Positions 9,156 through 17,770 of a DNA stretch of 25,419 nt are shown here, one piece after another. The notes below the pieces were generated by a model. It had not been told where the DNA came from. It did no database searches and saw only the letters and a program-made list of their open reading frames with translations. The translations under genes and the position numbers were made by a program. Origin of the DNA: Chara braunii (Eukaryota; Streptophyta; Charophyceae; Charales; Characeae); contig BFEA01000143.1 of the NCBI GenBank assembly GCA_003427395.1, positions 2,233,366 through 2,258,784 on the forward strand, in the 5' to 3' direction. Numbering within the stretch: position 1 is the first letter of the stretch; each line of letters begins with the position of its first letter.

Positions 9156-10046
9156 CTAGTCGCTTCCTTCACTATCGTCCGTGTTACCTTCCTGCTCGTC
9201 TCTCTCACTACTCTCTGCGTTAACTTCTGAGCTCTCTTCTTCCTCCGATCCCTCCTTCTCTTCACTAGAGTCCTCGTTAGCACTTTCTCCTCCCGACTCC
9301 TCGCTGGTTACTGTCCACCAGGAATCTCTCAGTTTCTTCTCCTCGCTAGCGCCCAATGCAAGATTCGCAATCTCCAGATCCGAGACGCCCCTAACCCCTT
9401 CTTGTGCACATCTCCTAATCAAATCCCTGTCCACATCACCTAGCTGTCCGGAGAATAGAGGTTTGATGAACTCCCCAACGCGTGTCCACCACTCGAAGTC
9501 GGTGTCCTCTCTCGACTCCCAGCATTAGTTAAATAACTCGTGGCCTCCTTCTTCACCCAGAGGGTATTTTTCTATCACTTGACTCCTTAATCGGACTCTC
9601 CTCGTGGTCCCGTCGTCTGCATAGAGTCGTTGATAGGCCCAGGTAGGGATACGCCAAGTTCTCCCGTGGGCTGCCCTCGAAACTCCCTCCCTCCGTCGGT
9701 ATTCTACCTTATCAATCACGGGTCCCTCGGTGCCACCCGTTCTCAATCAATCCACTCGTTCTAGGGCCCTTTCGGCGATGCCTAGAGGATCTTTTCCTTC
9801 CGCTAATTCGGTTGCGAAGATTAGCCAGGCGTAAGGGGACAAGTATATTTCTGCTTTCCTAGTGCAACTGCTCCCCTCGGACGCCACAAAGAACCTGACC
9901 AATGTCTCCTGCTCCTGAATTTCGAAGAGTTCAGTAGTCACCTCACCTTCCCCTCTAACTTTCGGGAGAGTCACTCCATGTCTTCCCGCCCACGTTAGAG
10001 CCTTATCAAAGGTACCGTAAGGGTCCCCCCTCTCGTATCTAATCAT
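9156..10046 (-). pseudogene. Accessory gene M5, last copy of the pre-gag family, acidic tail
   Basis: One frame from ATG 10046 to TAG at 9156, broken by TGA at 9747-9749 and TAA at 9525-9527; phase is kept throughout. Three parts are visible. An N-terminal domain has 'GVTLPK', 'VRFFVAS' and 'AEIYLSPYAWLIFATELAEG', alignable with M4 'VTLPRAR', 'VHFAVS', 'ARIFLSKEGFVEIARSLRIG' and with matching parts of M1-M3. A middle basic region includes 'AHGRTWRIPTWAYQRLYA'. A C-terminal part has 'DLIRRCAQEGV', the weak counterpart of the family's 'LY..CVD.G' segment. A Ser/Glu/Asp-rich tail of about 55 residues follows, which the other copies lack. Function unknown. The start lies 7 bases after the stop of gene O and the stop 19 bases before gag. 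Confidence 0.6.
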
Positions 10047-10053
10047 AGGAGCC

Positions 10054-10530
10054 TCACCTTACGCCTGCCAACCTTGTGGCGGCCTCGAGCAACGAGTCCT
10101 CGCACTCGGCGCGACCAGTCCCTGCGCCCCTTCGCAAAGTTTGGCGCAGAACCTCCTCGTATTCTCCCGTTCTATCCCAAAATCGGGTCTCCACAAGGTG
10201 TGTCCTTGATGTCAGTGGCGTACCTAGAAATCTAGAGTCCTCTTCGAATTTTCTTTCTACTTCCAACAAGGGCTCCCTCCAAGTCCTCGAGAATCTCAAG
10301 CCACTAGCGTCCCTAACGTGAATCGAAAAGGTAGTTAGCATGGTCCAGCTTCTTTTTTTCCACAAGGCTAGCCATCGGACCTCTACTAGAAATTCCGTCT
10401 CGACGCGGACCACTCGGTCTCCCCCCAAGTCTGGGTTAAGTTCTGCACCGCCCTCGACCCTAACCTCGCTACCGTCCTCGTAGGTCTCTAACTCCCAACG
10501 AATCCTATTGGAGACGAACGTGGTTCTCAT
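10054..10530 (-). CDS. Accessory gene O, uncharacterised 158-residue protein
   Basis: An intact ORF from ATG 10528-10530 to TGA at 10054-10056. I do not recognise it. The first 60 residues alternate charged and hydrophobic positions, suggesting beta strands ('RVVRVETEFLVEVRWLALW'); the C-terminal third is Arg/Glu-rich and probably helical. No cysteine pairs, signal peptide or membrane segment. It starts 4 bases (GGGG) after the TGA that ends M4 and stops 7 bases before the ATG of M5. It could be a very diverged N-terminal domain of the M family, since a 'W....T.FSI.V.D' stretch loosely recalls theirs, but I cannot prove this by eye. It is the only accessory ORF without an internal lesion. Confidence 0.6.
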   Translation of the reverse strand: MRTTFVSNRIRWELETYEDGSEVRVEGGAELNPDLGGDRVVRVETEFLVEVRWLALWKKRSWTMLTTFSIHVRDASGLRFSRTWREPLLEVERKFEEDSRFLGTPLTSRTHLVETRFWDRTGEYEEVLRQTLRRGAGTGRAECEDSLLEAATRLAGVR

Positions 10531-10534
10531 CCCC

Positions 10535-11462
10535 TCACCACGAGAGAAGGTTTATTGTGACCTCGTTGAGGATAGCGATTGTGGCCGTCTCAAGCAGCTT
10601 GATCCTAGCCAAGGACCCGGGTCTAGCCCTTCTTTCTTCTTCCCAGCACAGAACAAGGATCCGGTGAACTTCCTCCCTTACTCTATTCAACCCCACAAAC
10701 TCCTCAAGGTCCGGCTCGGTCATCCCCCAACCTTCGTTGACGACACGCAATTGCTATCCGAATCAAGTCTGAGGGATCCAACCCTGCTAGCTCTCCCTCG
10801 CAGATCTTACCTAAGTACCTCCACGATATCTTAGATTCCTTCGCGTGTCGACCCCACCCTTCAAATGCGTAACCCAGGTCCTCTAGAGTCGACCAATCCT
10901 CTCTATAGGGATCCCGAAAACACCAAGTTAACAAGGTGTGTAGGTCTGATCCCGTGAACCTGAACTGACTTAGGATAGAAACCCTTATTCCCACCGCCTT
11001 CTTAACAGCCTCGGAGGGGTAAATCCGCTAAAAAATGAAACGGGGGACCTCCACAGGTTCGCTGGAGAGGAACCACGGTATCTCTTCCCACCCCCCGTAG
11101 GTCACTAGATGTTCCTCTCCGCACCCTTCGTGAGGCCTCAACTCCTCCACTAATTCTCCTAGGCGGCCTCTCACGGCTCGAGCGTCCTAGAGAGGGTCCT
11201 GCCCAATCCGTAAGCTACGCGCTATCTCTACAAAGCCCTCCTTCGAAAGGAATATTCGGGCTTCTCCAATTACTACTTCCCCCTGGCGACTCACTGCAAA
11301 ATGTACAAACGTCTTACCACGCCGGATCTCCCCTTCTTCTCGCAGGAAAGTTCTAGTTGGATCAGTCAACCGGGCCCTAGGTAGAGTGACACTGATAACT
11401 TCCCCGGTATCCTTCACGGGCTCTATGGACGCCCAGAGAGTTCTCGGGATCCCCCTTATCAT
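10535..11462 (-). pseudogene. Accessory gene M4, member of the pre-gag family
   Basis: Starts at ATG 11462, overlapping the TGA of M3 as ATGA. One frame runs to about 10740 with in-frame TAG codons at 11187-11189 and 11028-11030, then a one-base shift near 10740 leads to the final segment ending in TGA at 10535. The N-terminal domain (to about residue 91) is the clearest family member: 'ASIEPVKDTGEV', 'VTLPRAR', 'KTFVHFAVS', 'ARIFLSKEGFVEIARSL'. The middle holds 'YGGWEEIPWFL' and a Trp-rich 'LTWCFRDPYREDW' stretch. 'SDLIRIAIAC' followed after the shift by 'VVNEGWG' is the weak counterpart of the C-terminal family motif. About 309 codons. Function unknown. The next gene begins 4 bases downstream. 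Confidence 0.6.
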
Positions 11463-12174
11463 CGGCCCTCGAAACCCCTCCGGCTAGCCAGCTGCTCTTC
11501 TCCGAAGAAGCGGGCGTACGGAACGTCCGCGACGAGGGATCGGAGCCCCTCAAACTCCGTCAATCTCCCGAAAATGGCGGATAGCTCACTTCTCGGGGGA
11601 AGTCCCGCGTCCACGCACCGAGTATAAAGCCAGAGCAACCCCCTAGTCCGCACTCCGGATTCCTGAGCCGCCCTAAGCACTGCTATCACCCTCTCCTCCG
11701 GGTCTCTCAGGAACGAACTAGCCACGAACTGGGGCAGGTTAGCGTGGAGGACCCCGGAAGCGCGAGGGACCTCTCCGGGCTCGGCGAAGGAATCTAGGGA
11801 CCACAATTCGAAAGTCCCTTCCTCGTAGTCGGTTAACACCAGGTTATTTGCCAACAGCCTCGCGGATTCTCGGTATTCAAAATGTGTGAGCCGCCCGGTC
11901 ACCAAACCTCTCCAAACTTCGGTCCACCTCTCTTCGTCGAAAAAAATGGTTGCCCAGATCTCTAGGAAGCGACCGAGGTCGGGCGGGCCTCCTCTTTCCA
12001 CACCCTCCTTCCAGGTGAGTCTTCGCGCTCGAACCCACACGTAGGCCCCTTCTCTGATTAATCCCCCTTCTCAACGCTCATCCAATAAGGAGTCACTTGA
12101 GGCTCCCCCAGAATCAAAACCTTCGCGGTGTCACTGGCCTCTATCGATTCTACTAACCTGTTTTCACTGAGCAT
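11459..12174 (-). pseudogene. Accessory gene M3, pre-gag family, one frameshift
   Basis: Likely start ATG 12172-12174, overlapping the last 11 bases of M2. About 35 codons in, a G run (12065-12069 on the plus strand as C) shifts the frame by one; reading resumes from 12070 and runs to TGA 11459. Before the shift 'VESIEASDTAKVLIL' matches M4 'ASIEPVKDTGEV'; after it 'AYVWVRARRLTW' and 'FFDEERWTEVWRGLVTG' match the N-terminal domains of M1 and M2. The C-terminal domain carries 'LLWLYTRCVDAGLPPR' and 'LSAIFGRL', clearly related to M2. No known family recognised and no membrane segment. The stop TGA overlaps the ATG of M4. Confidence 0.65.
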
Positions 12175-12850
12175 GAACTTCACCATCTGCTATCGTCGTT
12201 CTAAAGACCCACCTGCAATAATTTTCCGGAGAGAGAGTGAAGGGTTTCTCTAGGGACCCTAGCCTCTGAAAAATACCCCAGAGTTTTCTGCGTGGCGGTA
12301 CACCCAGATCGACGCAGTGCATATACAGTACCCACAGGGCCCTGAAGGTAAGCCCCAAACTCCTACCTCTCTCTAGAAGACCCACTATCTTTCCCTCGTT
12401 CGCTCTAGGGAACAGGTAAGATGGCACCCTCACAGTTAACAGGTAACTTGACCTCGGAAGTTCTCCCTCGCACGCGAACCTCTCCCTCTCCACAGACACA
12501 AAGGTAAAATGCTTTTTAACCTCACTCACCCACTCCCTTCTCACCTCTCTCGCCTCCCGCAACAATTTTTCCAGCCCACCCCCTTGTCCTAGAACTAGGG
12601 GTACTACAAACTCAGCCCAAGCCTCCAGAGCTATGAAAATAACCGCGGTTACTTCAAGACTCCGCCCAAGACCTTGGCCTTCTTCTTCTTTGGACTCTAC
12701 CCACACGAATCCCCCACTTACCGTGGACCTCCCTCCTTCTATCCTTTCCCAATCTGGGACTTCCCTGTTGCTAGGGACCAGCCTGAGTGTCCCACGGTCT
12801 TCTAAAGAGGACTCTACGAAGCATCCCTGCTCCCTATCGTGGAACACCAT
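12164..12850 (-). CDS. Accessory gene M2, best-preserved two-domain member
   Basis: An uninterrupted ORF. I prefer ATG 12850 over codons further upstream (to 12949) because it lies 4 bases after the M1 stop and matches where the homology to M3 and M4 begins. 229 codons. The N-terminal domain (about 1-95) has 'GGFVWVES' and 'VIFIALEAWAEFVVPLVLG'. The C-terminal domain (about 125-229) has 'HFTFVSVERERFACEGELP', then 'ALWVLYMHCVDLGVPPRR' and 'LWGIFQRLG'. The same C-terminal pattern, L-x-W-x-Y-x-x-C-V-D, occurs in M1 and M3. Predicted soluble, with mixed strands and helices. It matches no protein family I know. Its stop TGA lies inside the start of M3. Confidence 0.68.
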   Translation of the reverse strand: MVFHDREQGCFVESSLEDRGTLRLVPSNREVPDWERIEGGRSTVSGGFVWVESKEEEGQGLGRSLEVTAVIFIALEAWAEFVVPLVLGQGGGLEKLLREAREVRREWVSEVKKHFTFVSVERERFACEGELPRSSYLLTVRVPSYLFPRANEGKIVGLLERGRSLGLTFRALWVLYMHCVDLGVPPRRKLWGIFQRLGSLEKPFTLSPENYCRWVFRTTIADGEVHAQ

Positions 12851-12854
12851 TCGT

Positions 12855-13597
12855 TTAGAAGATCCTTTGTGGCACCCCGAAGACTCTTTGGTAACCGTAG
12901 TCCCTTCCTCCCTCGCGGTCCCGGGTGGATTCCCTAAAGATCCCGGCACGAATCCTACACGCCTTGATCCCGTATGGTACCGGGTTATCCACGCAATAGG
13001 TGTAGTACCAATGGAGCGACCTAACAGAGAGCTGCCACCCCTTTTCCCGTACTATGGACCGCACGACCCTGTCGTACTGCTCCTCCTTCCCGCTCACCCT
13101 TCGGAAAACGAATGATGGGAATATGGCCCTAACGCACCCCGTAGCGTGTGGGTACTCTTCGTCTCGCGCGCAGGTCACCCTTATCTCAAGGGGCGGGCAG
13201 TGTCTAAGGGGATCAGCCTCAAAGATCTACCTCAAAATTGGACCCGCTCGCGCCTCCCAATGATCGGCACGGTACCACCCCAGGACCAAATGTGTAACAT
13301 AGTCCACCCAGGCCTCCTTACTCAAATAAACTGTCCCTTCCGCACGAATCACTGTTCGTCTGGGTCTCTTCCCGTTCAGGGGCCTATTTCGGGACCACCT
13401 ATCCCCTTCCCAAGTTCCTACTGCGAAACGAGCCCAAAGAAAAACCCCTTGTTCTAGCTCTAACCCTTTCTCGCGGCCGGCTAGATACCTCTCCGTGCGG
13501 TGGTCTAAGGGGACGCTGAAGCACTCTTTGTCCTTGCTTAAATCCGCCTTTCTATCCGAACCCCTTCCTCCTCAGTACCCTCTATGATCCTAACCAT
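12855..13597 (-). pseudogene. Accessory gene M1, first copy of the pre-gag family
   Basis: The ATG at 13595-13597 overlaps the TAG of gene P by 8 bases. After about 18 codons a one-base shift is needed; the main frame is then open from 13571 to TAA 12855 apart from one TAG at 13227-13229. The N-terminal domain shows 'GVFLWARFAVGTW' and 'GTVYLSKEAWVDYVTHLVLG', aligning with M4 'ARIFLSKEGFVEIARSL'. The C-terminal domain shows 'LEIRVTCARDEEY', 'FVFRRVSGKEEQYDRVVRSI' and 'SLHWYYTYCVDNPVP', aligning with the Cys-Val-Asp motif of M2 and M3. Next gene M2 starts 4 bases after the TAA (spacer acga). Function unknown. Confidence 0.6.
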
Positions 13598-14393
13598 CCC
13601 CTTGGACTATCTCCTCTATGATCTGAACTAGCGCTCTCCACTCGTCCGACCCGTCCAGGAAGGCGTCCGGGATAGTGGGGACAGGCCTACCCCCTCGCGG
13701 ATACGTCCGACACCCCAACGAGTAGAAATAGTCAATTTCGTAACTCCCCAGCAGTCGCCTCTCAAGCTGCGTGTGACCGATCGCTTCCTCCCAGCTATCC
13801 AAATACCCGGCCTCCCTAACAACACCCTTTTCCACGTACAAGGCCATGTCGAAGTGTCCGGTCCACCAGTAGAAGGTATAGCATCAAACATCCAGTCCGC
13901 CTATATCACCTACACTAATTCCTGCGGGCTCAAACTCTAAAGGCCTCAAGCTCATGGATTCGCCGCTCTCACTATAAGCTCCATCAAGATAAGTGTCCGG
14001 AATAACCGACGCCGGGTGACCACCTCTCGGGTAGGTTCGATATCCTACAGAAAAGAAATACTTGTACCCGTAACCTCTCAATTCCTCATGAGAACCGCGG
14101 GAATGGCCTATCGCCTCTTCCCACCCACGAAGGAAGTCCATTCCTTGATCTTGTCCCTCCTCTACATAGACACCTACATCAAAGTCCCCCGTCCATAGTC
14201 GAAAGGAGTAACACCACACGTGTACACCTCCGTACGTACACACACTAATCCATTCAGGCTCATGCAGTATAATCAAAGGGAAATTCCCTAAGTTCCTATT
14301 TCCTTTTGGCCACTCGAGAGACCACCTCTATCCCGCAAGAAGAAGAAGCCTGTGAGCTCAGAAGGATCAAATGGACCAGAGAAGGAACGTCAT
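13590..14393 (-). pseudogene. Accessory gene P, two-unit tandem duplication
   Basis: One frame from ATG 14393 to TAG 13590, with in-frame TGA at 14367-14369, 14358-14360 and 13884-13886 and TAG at 14328-14330. Two units of exactly 110 codons (14249-13920 and 13919-13590) share 'ISV...GG..V.CY.F', 'WTG.FD', 'WEEAIGH', 'TYPRGG' and 'IPD..LDG'. In unit 1 a Trp precedes 'CYSF'; in unit 2 the TGA stands at that position before 'CYTF', so it is a TGG-to-TGA change. Not a family I recognise. It is rich in Tyr/Trp/Gly, with no membrane segment. The stop overlaps the ATG of M1. Confidence 0.6.
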
Positions 14394-14919
14394 CTCACTC
14401 GGCTACCTTCTTGTCCTCCCCCGCTGAGAGACTCCTCCCCACTCCCGACCTAGAGACTAGCCGCGGACACAGGTTATCCCCGAGGAAGGGTGGCAACCCC
14501 CTCCTCGGAGTCGGACCCAAGTCACACACCCGGGTCCTATGTCCCCCACTGAACCGACCTCTAGTCCTAAGTTAGCCTATCCGATACCACGCCTCTACTC
14601 GGCCCACCTCAAGCGTGGAATTACCCGGGTCCCAGGACAAGATCCACCTATGTATCGGAAATCACTAGCCTATCTACTCCCTCCCCATTCCCCTCATCGT
14701 GAACTCTTCGCACTTCGTTCTCTTCTTCCTTTTTCGCCTCCTGCTGCCTCTTTTCTCTCTTGGAATCACTGGAAGATCGGGAAATTAGAAAACGGGGTGG
14801 GGAGAGCGGAGCTTTAGGAAGAGGCTCTCAGGTTAGGTTGATAAGCATACATACCTTTTGATTTCAATACTCGTTTTCATAATCCCAATAGTCCCCCAGA
14901 TCCGAGTCCGAGAAATCGG
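14394..14919. other. Spacer between first ORF and accessory cluster
   Basis: About 520 bases of element-internal DNA. A minus-strand frame is open from about 14550 to a TGA near 14400 (Gly/Arg/Pro-rich, with 'AGEDKKVAE' near its end), but it has no start codon and no similarity that I can see to the flanking genes. It could be the eroded beginning of gene P or non-coding. Confidence 0.4.
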
Positions 14920-15408
14920 CTAGACACCGGTCCACCCAGGACTCGGCCTCCGATCCCTCGTCCAAGGTCCCCAAGTACCCCCTTCTTCTCTAATGCCCTC
15001 GCTAAGACGGGTAGGTGTGTCTCTCTCTCCCCCTCGCCCCGGTGCCCGTAGCACAACTCTCCTCTCCCCCAAGTCCTGAACCGGTGCCGTTTGAGAGTCT
15101 CGCTCCCTCGCAGGAGTTGGAACCGTCGTTAGCCCCCGTGGGTCGAGAATCGACGCCCCTAACCCCTCTCTAGACACACTTTCTCTTGCGGGACTTTGAC
15201 CCCGGGTAGGTGCCCTCCACAACCCGTGCGGATCAAGAACACTCGGTGACCTCCTTGGATCCCAAATAGACAGCGCTACCGGACCCCCTTTGACCCCTCT
15301 CTCCTCCCTTTCCCTCTCTCTCTCTCTTTCTCCCCATCGAGCAGACCCCCTTACACTATTTTCCCAGACTGTTCTTCTCCCCCCCCTTTCATTGTACTTC
15401 ACCCTCAT
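14920..15408 (-). CDS. Low-complexity ORF, first after the leader
   Basis: 162 codons from ATG 15408, the first sizeable ATG-initiated frame downstream of the 5' LTR in element orientation. Composition is Arg/Gly/Pro/Ser/Glu-rich, with an RE dipeptide run at about residues 28-36 from a GA-repeat. Two diverged repeats of about 30 residues follow one another: 'SVLDPHGLWRAPTRGQSPA' and 'SILDPRGLTTVPTPARERD'. I do not recognise it and it has no catalytic motif; it would be intrinsically disordered. It may be real, or a GC-rich stretch open by chance. Confidence 0.35.
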   Translation of the reverse strand: MRVKYNERGGRRTVWENSVRGSARWGEREREREREERGVKGGPVALSIWDPRRSPSVLDPHGLWRAPTRGQSPARESVSREGLGASILDPRGLTTVPTPARERDSQTAPVQDLGERRVVLRAPGRGGERDTPTRLSEGIREEGGTWGPWTRDRRPSPGWTGV

Positions 15409-15641
15409 TCAGACCCCTCAGGCAAACTGTGCACCCCCTTATTTTTTTTCAAATTTTTAGAAATAAACAGGCTAAAAAACCAAGCACACAAAAAGAAACT
15501 GACCTGCTTTACCCCTCGAAAGCCGGAAGTGGGAGCCGAGATCGCAAGCGGGCCGGAGCGGACCTGCAAAAAGAACCAAGGAGACAAGCCCCAACACCCG
15601 GAAACCCCTTGCTCCCGACAAAAACCAACAACAAGCTCCAC
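15405..15641 (-). CDS. Doubtful small ORF with hydrophobic segment
   Basis: 78 codons initiated only by GTG; the TGA overlaps the ATG of the following ORF (ATGA), as in the packed genes further on. It contains one hydrophobic stretch ('VSFFLCAWFFSLFI') followed by lysines. No family recognised; it may be chance. Confidence 0.15.
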   Translation of the reverse strand: MELVVGFCREQGVSGCWGLSPWFFLQVRSGPLAISAPTSGFRGVKQVSFFLCAWFFSLFISKNLKKNKGVHSLPEGSE

Positions 15642-16561
15642 CCCAATAAACCCCTCGCCGAAGTCGCTCGGGTAGAAACGTGATCACCGTGAAGAATCCG
15701 CTGGAGACTGCCTTGAAGACGAGTGCCGAAGAACTTGACGCCGAAATTTTGGAGAACACCGCAAAACTTACTTCACCGCTGCCTGTCACGCTGGTCCTCC
15801 CTTCACCCCGTAGTCGCTGAGCCGGCCACGGCCGCGGGAGAAATGCTCATCCCCGACAACGACGCCACTTTGTCCGGCCACCCTCTTGGTAGCCGGGGCA
15901 GTTCGCCCAAACCAGGAGGGTACCCCCCCCTTGCGCGAGTTGGCGGCTAAGCTCGTGACCGGAGCGGGTGAGGTCACCGGTCAGTTCCGGAAGAGGTATC
16001 GTAGGCATGCTTCAAAAAAAGGGGTCGGTGGAGACATAACCACATAGGCTCAAGGAAAGACCTCGAGGGCACATCGAGGCTCGCAATCAACACCGCTCCA
16101 GTCAGTGGAGGGAAAAGGGGTCAGAGAGAGGGTTTTCAAGCGTGCCACCGCGAGCTCGTGGAATAACCGGCTTTTGAGAGCTTTGGGCCGAAGCACGTGG
16201 ACCCTTTCAGAGCGAACATCCCGACCCCCGTAGGAAAGGGAAGACCCGGGGCTTCGGAGCTTGCCTCGAGGCCGGTCGCTAGCACCGACAAGGCCGCGAC
16301 TGGAACTCGGGACCTAGAGGGGGGCAAGTTCGGAACAACGAGACTCGAAAAAGACCTGAGAAGGACACGTTTGCAACGGAAACTCCGAACCTCGATGCTT
16401 TCTTAGGGGACATAAAAACTTGGCTAGCCGGTGAAGGCAAGCTCGTAGCTCGCTCAGATTTGGAGGACTAATTTATCAGGCCAGGAAATGGGCAACCTCG
16501 GAATGACCCAGCTTGGAGGGCGGGAACTTGGCGACCCAGGGAAGTCGAAACCCGCAACAAC
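15642..16561 (-). other. Element leader between 5' LTR and first ORF
   Basis: About 920 bases of presumed 5' untranslated leader in element orientation. Short open frames occur on both strands but none resembles a protein. It would hold the primer-binding site next to the LTR and packaging signals. Confidence 0.45.
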
Positions 16562-16566
16562 TCGCC
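16543..16566 (-). promoter_or_regulatory. Tentative primer-binding site
   Basis: At the inner edge of the 5' LTR the minus strand reads TGGCGAGTTGTTGCGGG. The TGG start and GTTG..GGG pattern partly fit the 3' ends of tRNA-Asp/Glu-type primers. The first six bases lie inside the part shared with the other LTR, so the exact LTR edge and the site are unsure. Confidence 0.25.
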
Positions 16567-17770
16567 AAATTTTCGTTTTTGCGGCCATCCCTCCTCAATC
16601 TCCCGCCCACCTTTGTAGTTCTCTTTCTGGCTTCGCGATCCACCTTCCTCTCCTCTGCCCAATCATCGTGATCTCTCAGCCGCCTGTGGATTCAAGATCT
16701 TCTCGGCCTTCTCACGTTCTCTCTTCCCACCTTCACTTTCACCCGCCCCACAGTGCTTTCCCGCCGTCGAACCCTGCCCGTTTGTCTCCCCTTCATCCCC
16801 ACCTCCTCCATTGCGTCTTCCTGCCTTTGGTGCCGCCGAAGCCCGGCTCTTTGTCCGTTCGCCTCCCTCTCACTTCCACCCGTTTGACAGCGTCCTCCCA
16901 CCCTTGTTGTCGGCGAATCCCAGGACCGCCCATCGGACTCCCTTCCAACTTCCTTACGTTGTACCGTGTCTGAACCTGGCCAGGTATTTGAGCTTTTGAG
17001 TTTAGCACGCCTTCGACGGTTTTCAAGAACCGTCTTTTGGCGACCCCACCCGACGACGGTTGCCATTCCCACTCCGAAGACGTCTGTCCCCTCTCCCTTC
17101 TTTGGCCTGATTCACGGGGCGCGACATCCTCGGTTTCGGACCAACCCTGCACCCCCGGCTGTCGGAGTTGTTTGGGACCACAATTCTCTTTCCTCCCCGC
17201 GACCCTCATATAGCGATCCCGATGCTTTGGCCGCCGGCTCTCGGCTGACCGATCGACTGCCTCGACAGGCCCAGGTTCCTTCCGAGTTCAGCACGCCTCA
17301 ATCTCTCATGATTTCGCCGGACGCCGTGTCAGAATTGCGTCGCCGTATTGGTTGGCAGAGCCGTGGCATTTCTCCTGATCTACCGGGACCGTAGCGCAAT
17401 CAAATTTCCCCTCGGGCGCCCGCGGTAGCCGGGAGATTCTTCACGGCCGAGGTCCTGGACCGCCTTCGACCGCCCGTTTCTTGTCTGGTCAAGGCCTCTT
17501 CTGATGCATGTTGCCTTCCCCAGCTTTTTCAGATCTTGGCACCAAAACTTCAATCTTTTATGATCCCCCCGAGCCTGCTTGCGCCCAAGGTTCGGACCGT
17601 CCCTCCAGCCAATCGCAAGGTTAGTACGAAGACCCTGACGCCCGAGGTCATCCGCAAATAGCATGTCCACACGCACACATACGACAAAACCCAATCAAAA
17701 CAGCAAAAAAAGGAAAAAAAAGTGTATATTTAATAAAAAAAAACCTCGACGGGTAGACAGCCGCTCGACA
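16562..17770 (-). repeat. 5' LTR (right copy), full length about 1.2 kb
   Basis: A direct repeat of 1088-2145 that includes the roughly 151 bp missing there. In element orientation it starts TGTCG at 17770 and ends ...TTTGGCGA at 16562, without the usual terminal CA. It lies upstream of all minus-strand genes, so it would hold the promoter. About 4% substitutions against the left copy indicate an old insertion or exchange between copies. Confidence 0.88.
17205..17213 (-). promoter_or_regulatory. Possible LTR TATA box
   Basis: CTATATGAG on the minus strand, inside the 5' LTR and about 640 bases before its inner edge. It is one of few TATA-like strings in this GC-rich LTR and lies in the segment deleted from the left LTR. 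Supported by position and wording only. Confidence 0.25.

Larger units (their letters stand above)
1088..17770 (-). mobile_element. Large decayed Ty3/gypsy LTR retrotransposon with extra genes upstream of gag
   Basis: The element spans two direct repeats and is read on the minus strand, about 16.7 kb in all. Reading order is 5' LTR (right), leader, accessory ORFs, gag, protease, RT/RNase H, integrase, 3' LTR (left). Integrase after RT/RNase H is the Ty3/gypsy (Metaviridae) order. Canonical gypsy elements are about 5-10 kb; the excess here is the roughly 7 kb between the 5' LTR and gag. The copy is inactive: it has stops, frameshifts, an inverted RT segment and a shortened left LTR. I find no target-site duplication: the 5 bases outside the two ends are acttt (1083-1087) and ccggt (17771-17775). 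The outer end at 1088 may therefore be truncated or recombined. Confidence 0.88.

Noticed and set aside
3021-14369. Recurrent in-frame TGA at Trp-like positions as a sign of a variant genetic code
   Set aside because: TAG and TAA also interrupt the frames and TGA serves as normal terminator of several ORFs (for example M2, M3, M4 and O), so mutation is far more likely than TGA = Trp.
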